Origin: Longimicrobiales bacterium
GTDB taxonomy: Bacteria > Gemmatimonadota > Gemmatimonadetes > Longimicrobiales > RSA9
Assembly (NCBI GenBank): GCA_035461765.1
Contig: DATHUY010000006.1
Span: 1-64,000 of the forward strand
DNA length: 64,000 nucleotides
Reading direction: 5' to 3'
Positions 16,881 through 24,542 of this stretch are shown piece after piece. A model generated the notes under the pieces. That model ran no database searches. It saw only the letters and a list, made by a program, of their open reading frames with translations, and was not told the origin of the DNA. The number at the start of each line of letters is the position of its first letter. Within the stretch, counting starts at the first letter, position 1. The position numbers and the translations under genes were made by a program.

Positions 16881-18197
16881 TCAGACCGTGACTGCTGGCG
16901 CGGCAGCCGCGCGCAGCTTGCGACTGTCGAGGCCCTCGAAGAAGGCATCGATGCGATTCTTCAGCTGCGCCTCGGAGACGACGCGCTGATCCATGATGTC
17001 GGACTCGATGTAGAGGGCCAGTACGTCGCGCTGGGCGAGCACGGACCGGCGGCTGTCTGCCAGACCGGTGGATACGGTGCGACAGCTCTTGACCGGATGA
17101 TAGACGACGCCGTCGGCGCCGTACTCGTCGATGGCGCGCACCAGAGTGCGGTCATGGAACAGCATGCTGTCCACTGCACTGCGCACTCCGAGCAGCAGGC
17201 CTTCGGCAAGACTGGCGATCGGATCGGCCAGATCGTACTCGTAGTCGAGGTTCAGGCCGCCGGACGCGAACCACAGATACGTGGAGCTGACGAAGATGCC
17301 GCCCCAGTCGGAGAACAGCCGGGTGAAGCGCGAGAATATGGGATAGCATGGAACGCCGACGAAGATGAGGCGGTGTTTCTCGGCCGGCGGCCGGCCTACG
17401 GGGCCGAGGCCGAGCGTGCGACGCAGGCGCATCTCCTCGAGCAGGTCCGTGAAATACGCCGTCCCGGCGGCGGATCCGCGCAGCGCGTTGGCGACGCCGA
17501 GATAGGTCGTGCCTTCGAGCACGGCGTCGAACACCGCGGGTGTGTCGCGGTTCTCGGCGAGCACCGCCCGATACGCGCGTCCCATGGCGTTGGTGTGCTC
17601 CATGGTCTCGCGCAGCCGGTCCACATCGAAGCGTCTGCCCGTAATGCCCTCGAGCTGCACGATCAGCTCGCGCAGCTGCTGCTCGACGTACCGGCGGTCG
17701 CGCGCGAAACCCCGTACGGCCGCACGCTCCGGCCGCGCGCCCGAGCGCGACCCGGGTACGTCGATCGTAATGACCGGCGTGCCATACAGCCGCTCCCAGA
17801 TCTCCGCCCATTTCAGGTACGTGTTGCACGCGTTCGTCAGCACCGCAACGGCCGGTGGCGGGATGCGCCCACGCGGATGCTCGCCGCCACGCAGCTGCAG
17901 CGCATAATCCGCCTTGACGTAGCCGCATACATCCGGCGAGAAGCCGTGGTCCTCGGCTTCGTTCAGGTATTCCGCCGCCGCCTTCTTCACGGCCGTCTGG
18001 AGTGAGTTGATCTCCGGGAACACCACCGGCATGTCGAACGCGCGCAGGACCTCCGTGAGGCTGCCCATGACGAACACGTACGCCGCCTGTCGCTTCTGGT
18101 CGGACGTGCTCGTCAGCTCATCGAACCACGTGTCGAACAGCCGGCGCCCGTCCTCTGCGCCGCGTCCAATGATCGTGCTGCGGGTGGGCTCAATCAT
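16881..18197 (-). CDS. bcrB: Benzoyl-CoA reductase catalytic subunit (BcrB/BzdO-like)
   Basis: This 438-aa protein belongs to the HgdB/BcrB-BcrC family. Cysteines in conserved settings are Cys91 ([11 protein letters not shown]), Cys124 ([10 protein letters not shown]), one in GVPCYPIF and one in PVKSCRTVS, fitting iron-sulfur and substrate-site roles. With BcrC it forms the catalytic half that performs two-electron dearomatisation of benzoyl-CoA to cyclohexa-1,5-diene-1-carbonyl-CoA. The start [13 protein letters not shown] at 18197 is 4 bases after the bcrC stop; the in-frame ATG at 18227 would overlap bcrC. bcrA follows after 17 bases. Confidence 0.87.
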   Translation of the reverse strand: MIEPTRSTIIGRGAEDGRRLFDTWFDELTSTSDQKRQAAYVFVMGSLTEVLRAFDMPVVFPEINSLQTAVKKAAAEYLNEAEDHGFSPDVCGYVKADYALQLRGGEHPRGRIPPPAVAVLTNACNTYLKWAEIWERLYGTPVITIDVPGSRSGARPERAAVRGFARDRRYVEQQLRELIVQLEGITGRRFDVDRLRETMEHTNAMGRAYRAVLAENRDTPAVFDAVLEGTTYLGVANALRGSAAGTAYFTDLLEEMRLRRTLGLGPVGRPPAEKHRLIFVGVPCYPIFSRFTRLFSDWGGIFVSSTYLWFASGGLNLDYEYDLADPIASLAEGLLLGVRSAVDSMLFHDRTLVRAIDEYGADGVVYHPVKSCRTVSTGLADSRRSVLAQRDVLALYIESDIMDQRVVSEAQLKNRIDAFFEGLDSRKLRAAAAPAVTV

Positions 18198-18201
18198 GGC
18201 A

Positions 18202-19380
18202 TCACTCGAAGAGGAGGTTCTCGACAAACGTCTCGAGCTGGATCTGCAGATGGTCGAATCCGGTCATGTGCTCCTCGAACTCCGTCACGAAGTACGGCAC
18301 GCCGGCCGCATCGAGCGCATGGGCGTACGCCACCTGCTCGTCGAGGCCGGGCTCGCACATCTTGGCCGCCGCAATGATCGCGGCCTCGGCCGCAGCACCG
18401 CGGATCCGTTCGAGCAGCATCGCTTCCTTCGGCTTGCGCAGGTCGTGCTGCACTGGGCTGTACGAGGACTGTTCGAGGTACGCGTGCGCGAGCGCTTCGA
18501 TGGGATCGCCGTCCGTGCCCACATCGGACGTGAGCCAGCGGAGTCCGATCAGCAGGTCGTCATCCACCACATAGACGAACTGCGCGATGGCGTGCAGCAG
18601 GTCGAGCGGCGGCTGCTCGCAGAAGCCCCCCTCGAAGACCACGCGCATACGGTCCTGCGGCCGGGCCTGGCGCTCGCGGATCCGGGGCAGCAGCGCGCGC
18701 AGCAGATCGTTGTGCTCCTCCCGCGGGATGAGGCCGCCGATCGACACGAGGACATACGCCTCGTCCACCGGAAGCAGCCACGGCGTATCGCGCTTGATCG
18801 CATACAGCTCGCGCATGAGCCGGCGGTTCTCGTTGAAGACGTCAATGGACGCACGCAGGCGCGAATCATCGACGGACATGCCGGACACCTGCTCGATGTC
18901 GTCGAGGACTCGCCGGTACTCCGCTGCCAGATATTCGGTGGAGAATGCGGAGTTGGGATTCTGCGGGAGATACAGGATCTGGGCGGGCGTCGTGAGATTG
19001 CGTTCCCAGATTCCCGCCAGGTTGCGTGCCGCATCGCAGATGGGATGCGTCACGAACATGTCTACATTGAGACGCCCGCTCATGGCGATCTCGAGCGAGC
19101 TGCGCAGGATCGAGCAGATGTAGGACCCGAAGCGGGAGTCCGCCTCGCGACGGTCCACCGGCGCGCCGCGCACCTTGACCGGCAGCATGCCGGCGGCGTG
19201 TGCCAGCTCCTCGGGGAAATAGACCTGGAAGTGACCGAGCACCCTGCCGCCATTTGCGCGCCAGTGCGCGACGGTGGGGAAATCCGTGTCCTCGACCACC
19301 TCGCGGCAGGCGGCAATCACTTCGCTCACCGGACGGTGGATGTCGATGTCGAGCAGCGGGGCCGTCGCGACTGCGCTCAT
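18202..19380 (-). CDS. bcrC: Benzoyl-CoA reductase catalytic subunit (BcrC/BzdN-like)
   Basis: This 392-aa protein is related to HgdB/BcrC. Conserved-looking cysteines are Cys89 (GSYICSILRSS), Cys115 (THPICDAARN), one in EGGFCEQPP and one in AKMCEPGLDEQ. It partners BcrB in the catalytic heterodimer. The start overlaps the dch stop by 4 bases (ATGA). The order dch-bcrC-bcrB-bcrA-bcrD reproduces the layout known from denitrifying and phototrophic aromatic degraders. Confidence 0.87.
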   Translation of the reverse strand: MSAVATAPLLDIDIHRPVSEVIAACREVVEDTDFPTVAHWRANGGRVLGHFQVYFPEELAHAAGMLPVKVRGAPVDRREADSRFGSYICSILRSSLEIAMSGRLNVDMFVTHPICDAARNLAGIWERNLTTPAQILYLPQNPNSAFSTEYLAAEYRRVLDDIEQVSGMSVDDSRLRASIDVFNENRRLMRELYAIKRDTPWLLPVDEAYVLVSIGGLIPREEHNDLLRALLPRIRERQARPQDRMRVVFEGGFCEQPPLDLLHAIAQFVYVVDDDLLIGLRWLTSDVGTDGDPIEALAHAYLEQSSYSPVQHDLRKPKEAMLLERIRGAAAEAAIIAAAKMCEPGLDEQVAYAHALDAAGVPYFVTEFEEHMTGFDHLQIQLETFVENLLFE

Positions 19381-20159
19381 GAGTTCCTCCAGACCGGCGC
19401 ACGCTTCTCCGCGAAGGCAGTCAGTCCTTCGTGGGGATCATCGAGCTCCATGAGCTCGTCCAGGTAGAGGCGGTCGGCGGCGGCGAGCGCGTTCAACAGT
19501 GGCTCTTCCGCGCCGCCCGTCACGGCGCGCTTCGCGAGCCGGAGCACAGGCCGGCTGTAGCCCGCGAGCGTGTGAACGTAGGCGGCGACGTCCGCGTCGA
19601 AGGAGTCCGTCGGATACGTGTTCGCGACCAGCCCCAGCGTGCGTGCCTCGGCGCACGTGATGGACCGTCCGGTGAGGATCAGATCGAGAGCAGCCTGCCG
19701 GCTGGCCAGCCGTGGCAGCAGCACGGCCGCAACCGGCGGGAACACGCCGAGCTTGATCTCCGGCTGTCCCAGCGACACCCCCTCGCGTGCGAGCACGATG
19801 TCGCATGCGAGTGCGATCTCGAAGCCGCCGCCGAGCGCAGCGCCGTTGAGTGCCGCGATCACGGGCATCTCCGTGCGCAGCAGCGCGAGGACAGCACGGC
19901 TGAACGCGTGCATCATGTCACCGACGCGCTCCGGAGTATGGTCGGCCACGTCCACACCAGCGCAGAAGGCGCGCGGCCCTTCCCCGGTCACTACGATCAC
20001 CTTCGTGTCCGCATGCAGCGCGACCTGCTCGACAGCGTCCGCGAGCTGATTCAGCATGGCCGTCGTCAGCACGTTGAGCGGCGGTCGTGCGAGTGCGATG
20101 CGGCGCACACCCGCCTCATCGGACACGCGCACGGCCGTGTCGACCGGGGTCGCAATCAT
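19377..20159 (-). CDS. dch: Cyclohexa-1,5-diene-1-carbonyl-CoA hydratase
   Basis: This 260-aa crotonase-fold protein is expected to add water to the dienoyl-CoA made by benzoyl-CoA reductase. Visible are the Dch-like N-terminal block IALARPPLNVLTTAML, the oxyanion-hole segment FCAGVDV (about 65-71) and ALNGAALGGGFEIALACD (103-120). Length fits dienoyl-CoA hydratases (about 258 aa). It overlaps bcrC and oah by 4 bases on either side. Without the context it would be called a generic enoyl-CoA hydratase; the position within the operon makes Dch the best assignment. Confidence 0.85.
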   Translation of the reverse strand: MIATPVDTAVRVSDEAGVRRIALARPPLNVLTTAMLNQLADAVEQVALHADTKVIVVTGEGPRAFCAGVDVADHTPERVGDMMHAFSRAVLALLRTEMPVIAALNGAALGGGFEIALACDIVLAREGVSLGQPEIKLGVFPPVAAVLLPRLASRQAALDLILTGRSITCAEARTLGLVANTYPTDSFDADVAAYVHTLAGYSRPVLRLAKRAVTGGAEEPLLNALAAADRLYLDELMELDDPHEGLTAFAEKRAPVWRNS

Positions 20160-21265
20160 GGCGCGACCGGCATGTCGGCCGGTGCGACCCGCACAGCCCC
20201 GGCCGCCGCGGGGACATCAGTCTCCAGCGCCGAGCCGCATGCACCGCAGAACTCGAACGAGGCCGGCAGGCCCTCTGCACCACATGCCGGGCAACCCGCG
20301 GCCGGCGGGCCCCACACGAACTCGCTCGAACCGCCGCCCGCCGCCCTCTGTCGCAGCTCCATGTAGCGCGGCGCTCGCTTCTGCACGAAGGCGCTCATGC
20401 CCTCCCACGGTTCCATGCTCGTGTAGTGCACGGACAGCCAGTCGCCCGCATGGCCTACCGTCTGATGCCAGGCGAGCTCCTTCCAGAAATTCACCTGCTG
20501 CTTCGTATAGCGAGTGCATTCGGCGAAGTGCTGGAGCAGCGCCTGCGCCATCTCGTGCACCTCGGCGTCCAGACGCTCGAGTGAGATCGCATACCCGTCC
20601 TCTCCCTTCTGCGCCTGCCGGATCTGCTGCGCCGTCGCGCCCTCGATGAACACGCCGTCCCTGACCACCGACGGCACCACGCGGTTCACCAGTCCCCACT
20701 CGAGGCACTGACGCGCTGGAATACGCCCGTTCAGCATCAGCATCTCGCGCGCGCGCCGGTCACCGATCAGCAGCGGCAGCCACTGCGTTGCGCCTCCGGC
20801 CGCGACACTGCCCACCCGCGTTCCCACCTGACCGATCCAGGCGTGCTCCGCCATCACGCCGAGATCGCACGCCATCTGCGACTCGTTGCCGCCCCCGACC
20901 GCCATGCCGTTCAGCCGCGCAATCACCGGCTTGCCGCAACCGATGATGCTCTCGATGTAGCCGCGGAACAGCTGCATGTACTTCCAGTAGTCCCGCGGCC
21001 GCGCGATGTAATCCGCCTCGTACTCCTTCACATCACCGCCGGTGCAGAACGCGGCCGTGCCGGCGCCCGTCAGTACGACTACTCCCACCCCATCGTCGAA
21101 CGCGGCATCCCGGAACGCTGCGGTCAACTCTTCGAGCGCCGAGGTCGAGTAAGCGTTGAAGTTGTGTGGACGGTCGATCGTGATCGTCGCAATCCAGTCC
21201 GCCTTCTCATATCCGACCTCATGGAAGTCGAACGAGTCGGCCCTGCGCGTATCGAAGTGACCCAT
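20156..21265 (-). CDS. oah: 6-oxocyclohex-1-ene-1-carbonyl-CoA hydrolase with C-terminal zinc ribbon
   Basis: This is the ring-opening enzyme of the benzoyl-CoA pathway. Diagnostic blocks are AFCTGGDVKEYEADY (72-86), GCGKPVIARLNGMAVGGG (109-126) and VAAGGATQWLPLLIG (154-168), which match known Oah/BamA proteins rather than ordinary crotonases. Length is 369 aa. Residues about 1-305 cover the family domain. The C-terminus adds CPAC (Cys325, Cys328) and CGAC (Cys340, Cys343), a four-cysteine zinc-ribbon-like module followed by an Ala/Pro tail, which I do not associate with this family. A GAGGAG ribosome site precedes the start. The gene follows the paaX-like regulator by 51 bases. Confidence 0.88.
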   Translation of the reverse strand: MGHFDTRRADSFDFHEVGYEKADWIATITIDRPHNFNAYSTSALEELTAAFRDAAFDDGVGVVVLTGAGTAAFCTGGDVKEYEADYIARPRDYWKYMQLFRGYIESIIGCGKPVIARLNGMAVGGGNESQMACDLGVMAEHAWIGQVGTRVGSVAAGGATQWLPLLIGDRRAREMLMLNGRIPARQCLEWGLVNRVVPSVVRDGVFIEGATAQQIRQAQKGEDGYAISLERLDAEVHEMAQALLQHFAECTRYTKQQVNFWKELAWHQTVGHAGDWLSVHYTSMEPWEGMSAFVQKRAPRYMELRQRAAGGGSSEFVWGPPAAGCPACGAEGLPASFEFCGACGSALETDVPAAAGAVRVAPADMPVAP

Positions 21266-21316
21266 CTGCTCCTCCTGTGAGAAACGCGCCCGCCGCGGCA
21301 GAGCGCGGCCGACGCG

Positions 21317-22165
21317 TCAGTGTGCGGCGGAACGGCGCGACGGCGTCAGGCGCTGCGCCTCGGTGGACAGATACTCATCGGCCGGGCCGGACAGCAGTGA
21401 CCGGTAGGCCTCGAACAGCGCGTGCGCACACTCACCCGCCCAGTCCGAAGGCTGGAGCGCACGAGGCAGGTAGGGATCCAGCAGCGGAAACTCGCGGTAC
21501 TCGTGCACCAGCTCGAAACGGCGCACGTAGGCATCACGCGGCTGCGGCGGCGCGTCGCCCCGCGCCACATCCCTGTAGTCGTTGAGATAGCGCGCGACGA
21601 AGGCCTCGTAACGCACGTTGATCGCGGGCAGGTCCCAGCACTGGGTCACGAGACTGCCGGGCGCGGAGAACCCCGCGTACTCGCCCCGGAACACCTGCAG
21701 GTGCGCGGTTACGCCCAGCTCCTCACCGACGCCGCGCACACGCTCGCGTACGTCGTGTGGCGACACCCAGAGACCGTTACCCAGCGAGCCGAAGCCCAGC
21801 CACGACAGCCGCACCCGCAGCCGGTCCCGCAGCGGTCGCAGCTCTTCGGGGATCGAGTACGCGAGCAGCGTCCACTGACCGTCCCAGTCCCCGCCCGGAC
21901 CCGGCTGGTGTATCCGCGCCTCGCCTTCCTCCAGCAGCCGCCGCCCGCGCCCGCTCAAAGCGTAGTACGCCCGCCGGCCTTCCCGGGAGACTTTCAGCCA
22001 GCCCTTGGCGCTCATCCGCGACAGCACGGTGCGGGTGTGACCCTCGCTCACGCCGAGCGGCTCGAGCAGTCGGACCAGACTCCCCACCCAGACAGGTCCC
22101 TCCCGGTGGAGGAGGAACTCGCCGAAGAGGGTCCAAACCAGGTCCTGCGGTCTGGCAGGTGCCAC
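21317..22165 (-). CDS. PaaX-family transcriptional regulator
   Basis: This 282-aa protein has the PaaX layout: an N-terminal winged helix (about 8-75, containing RLLEPLGVSEGHTRTVLSRM), then the middle and C-terminal PaaX domains (PEELRPLRDRLRVRLSWLGF; FELVHEYREFPLLDPYLP; DWAGECAHALFEAYRSLL). PaaX represses phenylacetate genes and is released by phenylacetyl-CoA. As the first gene of a benzoyl-CoA operon this one may respond to an aromatic acyl-CoA such as benzoyl-CoA. The start is a GTG at 22165 with CGAGG before it; no in-frame ATG precedes the conserved domain at a sensible distance. Confidence 0.88.
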   Translation of the reverse strand: MAPARPQDLVWTLFGEFLLHREGPVWVGSLVRLLEPLGVSEGHTRTVLSRMSAKGWLKVSREGRRAYYALSGRGRRLLEEGEARIHQPGPGGDWDGQWTLLAYSIPEELRPLRDRLRVRLSWLGFGSLGNGLWVSPHDVRERVRGVGEELGVTAHLQVFRGEYAGFSAPGSLVTQCWDLPAINVRYEAFVARYLNDYRDVARGDAPPQPRDAYVRRFELVHEYREFPLLDPYLPRALQPSDWAGECAHALFEAYRSLLSGPADEYLSTEAQRLTPSRRSAAH

Positions 22166-22172
22166 GGTGCCT

Positions 22173-22216
22173 CGATATAACAGAATTGATACGATCGGAT
22201 CTAGAATGTAATATAG
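22173..22216. promoter_or_regulatory. Candidate operator: 44-bp imperfect dyad between paaX-like and maoC-like genes
   Basis: Half-sites 22173-22190 and 22199-22216 match in inverted orientation at 12 of 18 positions around a perfect CGATCG core (22192-22197), all on the same centre (22194.5). The segment is the only clearly AT-rich stretch nearby and overlaps the maoC-like promoter. It also lies 8 bases upstream of the paaX-like start. This is a good position for autoregulation and divergent control by the PaaX-like protein. Confidence 0.5.
22186..22214 (+). promoter_or_regulatory. Probable promoter of the maoC-like gene
   Basis: TTGATA (22186-22191) and TAATAT (22209-22214) are 17 bases apart. 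The predicted leader is about 33 bases and contains the GGGAGG ribosome site of the gene at 22254. The promoter lies wholly inside the dyad described at 22173-22216. Confidence 0.6.
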
Positions 22217-22253
22217 AAGCGACGGAGTCAAGCACGACGTGGCGGGAGGTGGC

Positions 22254-22721
22254 ATGCAGGGGCTCCACTGGGACGACTTTCCGGCGGACGGACACTGGCG
22301 GACCGGCGAGCGGCTCGTCACGGCCGAGGACATCGAGCGGTTCAGCGAGCTGAGCGGCGACATCAACCCGCTGCACCGGGATGACGAGTATGCGCGGGCG
22401 GCCGGATACGAGGGGCGAATTGCGCAGGGGGTGCTCGGCACGTCCATCGCGACGGGCCTCGTCAACCGGCTGGGTCTGACCGCGGGTACGCTGGCCGCGC
22501 TGCTGGGTATGAGCTGGCGCTTCGAGCGGCCCCTCTATCCCGGGACGCGGGTGCACGTGGACCTGACGGTGAACGCGCTACGGGCAACGCGGCGTACGGA
22601 CAGGGGAATCGTGGTGCTGGCGGCGCTGCTCGCGGACGAGGCGGGATCGGTCTACCAGCGAGGCGAGCTCACCCTGCTGGTGCGGAGGTCGGAGAGTAGC
22701 CGGGAGGAGCGGCAGCGTTGA
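22254..22721 (+). CDS. MaoC-like acyl-CoA dehydratase
   Basis: This is a hot-dog-fold protein of 155 aa with the hydratase-2 motif region: residues RFSELSGDINPLHRDDEYA contain the Asp-x-x-x-x-His pair, followed by GYEGRIAQGVL. Such enzymes hydrate trans-2-enoyl-CoA to the (R)-3-hydroxy form. The ATG at 22254 has GGGAGG seven bases upstream; an in-frame GTG at 22239 lacks one. Divergent from the paaX-like gene and sharing its control region, it may act in side-chain or ring-fission product beta-oxidation. The substrate is unknown. Confidence 0.85.
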   Translation: MQGLHWDDFPADGHWRTGERLVTAEDIERFSELSGDINPLHRDDEYARAAGYEGRIAQGVLGTSIATGLVNRLGLTAGTLAALLGMSWRFERPLYPGTRVHVDLTVNALRATRRTDRGIVVLAALLADEAGSVYQRGELTLLVRRSESSREERQR

Positions 22722-22745
22722 GCCCCACTTTGCGATGCAAAGTAC

Positions 22746-22774
22746 TTGACCCGCCCCGGCCCGCGCCTTACCTT
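22746..22774 (+). promoter_or_regulatory. Strong promoter giving a probably leaderless transcript
   Basis: TTGACC (22746-22751) and TACCTT (22769-22774) are separated by 17 bases. Only nine bases separate the -10 element from the ATG at 22784, so transcription should start at or within a few bases of the start codon, leaving no room for a ribosome-binding site. Confidence 0.65.
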
Positions 22775-22783
22775 CCGGGTACC

Positions 22784-23389
22784 ATGACGCCGCTGCCCCT
22801 GCGCCGCAACTCGGAGCCGATCGCGCTGCACGACCGCGCGATGGATGATCTGCGCTACATCCGCGAGACGATGGAGCGGGCGGGTGCGTTCACGGCGGTG
22901 CCGGGCGTCGGCGGCATGCTGATGGGCGTCACGGGTCTGGCCGCGGCGTACGTTGCCGCCGGGCAGCCGACGCCGGAGCGCTGGCTGGCGGTGTGGCTGT
23001 GCGCCGCGGTGATCGCAGCGGCGATCGCGGCGTGGTCGATCGCAGTGAAGGCCCGCCGTGCCGGCATCAGTCTTCGCGATGGCCCGGCGCGGAAGTTTGC
23101 TCTGAGCTTCCTGCCGCCGGTGGTGGCGGGTGCGGCGCTGACCGCGGTTCTCTTCCTGAACGGCGCAATGGACACGATTCCAGGCATGTGGATGCTGCTC
23201 TATGGAGCCGGCGTCGTGACCGCGGGCACGTTCTCCGTGCGGGTAGTGCCCGTTCTTGGAATATGCTTCATGGTCGTCGGCCTCGCGGCGCTGTTCGGGC
23301 CGGGTAGCGGCGACCTCTATCTCGCGGCGGGTTTCGGCGGGCTCCAGCTCGCCTTCGGCGCCGCCATCGCAAGGAGGTACGGTGGCTGA
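22784..23389 (+). CDS. Small integral membrane protein of unknown function
   Basis: This 201-aa protein has about five hydrophobic helices after a charged N-terminal segment (residues 1-35, including DLRYIRETMERAGAF). Helices start near residues 38, 66, 104, 129 and 155. No known domain is recognised. Its stop codon lies inside the following winged-helix regulator gene (8-base overlap). A membrane protein co-transcribed with a small winged-helix regulator is a recurring pair in bacteria and suggests a sensing or growth-control role, which is inference. Confidence 0.75.
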   Translation: MTPLPLRRNSEPIALHDRAMDDLRYIRETMERAGAFTAVPGVGGMLMGVTGLAAAYVAAGQPTPERWLAVWLCAAVIAAAIAAWSIAVKARRAGISLRDGPARKFALSFLPPVVAGAALTAVLFLNGAMDTIPGMWMLLYGAGVVTAGTFSVRVVPVLGICFMVVGLAALFGPGSGDLYLAAGFGGLQLAFGAAIARRYGG

Positions 23390-23774
23390 TCGCGGAGCAG
23401 CACGGAAGCATGTGCCGACGGACGACGCACCGCCGTCCGAGACGCCCATGAAACGCACGAAGCGCGGCGGCCGCAGCAATCCCGTCGAGCTCGACCGCAT
23501 CATACATGAGCGTGTGCGCCTGGCCATTGTCAGTGCACTCGCCGTCAATGACAGCCTGACGTTCAACGAGTTGAAGACACTCCTCGACACCTCGGACGGC
23601 AATCTCAGCGTGCACGCGCGCAAGCTGGAGGACGCCGGTTACCTGGTCTGTGACAAGTCGTTCGAGGGCCGCATGCCGCGTACGGAGTACCGGATCACGC
23701 CCGCCGGCCGTCGCGCCCTGAAGCAGTATCTCGACCACATGGAAGCGCTGATCCGGCGGGTGCGCGAATCGTGA
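23382..23774 (+). CDS. Winged-helix transcriptional regulator (HTH_34/MarR-like)
   Basis: This 130-aa protein consists of a charged N-terminal tail and a winged helix: ERVRLAIVSALAVNDSLTF (helices 1-2), NELKTLLDTSDGNLSVHARKL (recognition region), then GYLVCDKSFEGRMPRTEYRIT (wing) and a final helix. It matches small regulators of the PF13601 type. The GTG at 23382 is chosen because AAGGAGG sits four bases before it. An ATG at 23449 would remove only the unstructured tail. It overlaps the membrane-protein gene by 8 bases, so the two are coupled. Confidence 0.82.
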   Translation: MADRGAARKHVPTDDAPPSETPMKRTKRGGRSNPVELDRIIHERVRLAIVSALAVNDSLTFNELKTLLDTSDGNLSVHARKLEDAGYLVCDKSFEGRMPRTEYRITPAGRRALKQYLDHMEALIRRVRES

Positions 23775-23801
23775 CCGCATTTTTTTGTGCGAGGTAACTT
23801 T

Positions 23802-24431
23802 ATGAGGCAGAGAGCTTTGCATGTCGCGATCATCATGGACGGCAATGGCCGTTGGGCCGCCGCGCGCGCACGGCCCCGTCGCGCCGGCCACCGTGCCGGT
23901 GCACGGGCAGTCCGTCGCATCGTCGAGTGCGCCCCCGCGCATGGCATCGGCATGCTCACGCTGTTCGCGTTCTCCGCGGACAACTGGAAACGACCGGTGG
24001 GGGAGGTCGCTGCATTGATGAGGCTGTTCGAGGCGTACCTGCGGGGCGAGACGGCGCGGTGCGTGGCGGAGGGTGTTCGTGTGAGCGTGATCGGGCGACG
24101 CGACCGACTGGGCGCAGGACTGCTGCATGCGGTGCAGGCCGCCGAGAGCGCTACGCGCGAGTGCACGCGTCTCCATCTGCGCCTTGCGGTGGATTACTCC
24201 TCGCGCGAATCAATCCTTGCGGGCGATCGGTTGCCCGATGTGGACCTGCTGATCCGCACGGGAGGCGAGCAGCGGTTGAGCGACTTCCTGCTCTGGGAAT
24301 CGGCGTACGCGGAGCTCTTCTTTACAGCGCGACAGTGGCCGGACTACACCGCCGCCGACCTCGCGCAGGCAGTAGCGGAGTATGACCGGCGGGAGAGGCG
24401 CTTCGGCGGCCTCACGGAGGTGCGCGCCTGA
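23802..24431 (+). CDS. Short polyprenyl (undecaprenyl) diphosphate synthase-like protein
   Basis: The cis-prenyltransferase signature is clear: [10 protein letters not shown] with catalytic Asp13, [11 protein letters not shown] (55-65) and [24 protein letters not shown] beginning at residue 149. At 209 aa it is 30-40 residues shorter than typical UppS. The missing part lies between SSRESIL (about 139) and PDVDLLIRT, where normal enzymes have a helical stretch. It could make a shorter prenyl chain or be a specialised paralogue of a UppS elsewhere. GAGG precedes the ATG at 23802; an upstream GTG at 23787 is a weaker alternative. Confidence 0.82.
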   Translation: MRQRALHVAIIMDGNGRWAAARARPRRAGHRAGARAVRRIVECAPAHGIGMLTLFAFSADNWKRPVGEVAALMRLFEAYLRGETARCVAEGVRVSVIGRRDRLGAGLLHAVQAAESATRECTRLHLRLAVDYSSRESILAGDRLPDVDLLIRTGGEQRLSDFLLWESAYAELFFTARQWPDYTAADLAQAVAEYDRRERRFGGLTEVRA

Positions 24432-24495
24432 GCGGGCCTCCCTACCCCGCAGGACGGACCACCCGCGAGTACGTGCCCGCATGCGGCACCGTCAT

Positions 24496-24537
24496 ATCAG
24501 CGCACGCCGGCCGGGCACCGTGCCGGCGTGCGCTGAT
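24496..24537. terminator. Bidirectional terminator hairpin
   Basis: A 15-bp perfect inverted repeat (24496-24510 and 24523-24537) with a 12-base GC-rich loop lies between the convergent uppS-like gene and the gene ending at 24543. There is no T run on either side, so it may need Rho or act as an mRNA end stabiliser. Confidence 0.7.
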
Positions 24538-24542
24538 TCCGA

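Noticed and set aside
15236-19380. Reading the four reductase-like genes as a 2-hydroxyacyl-CoA dehydratase with activator
   Set aside because: Those systems use one activator gene and lack Dch, Oah and Had. Here there are two distinct ATPase genes plus all three downstream benzoyl-CoA pathway enzymes in one coupled operon.
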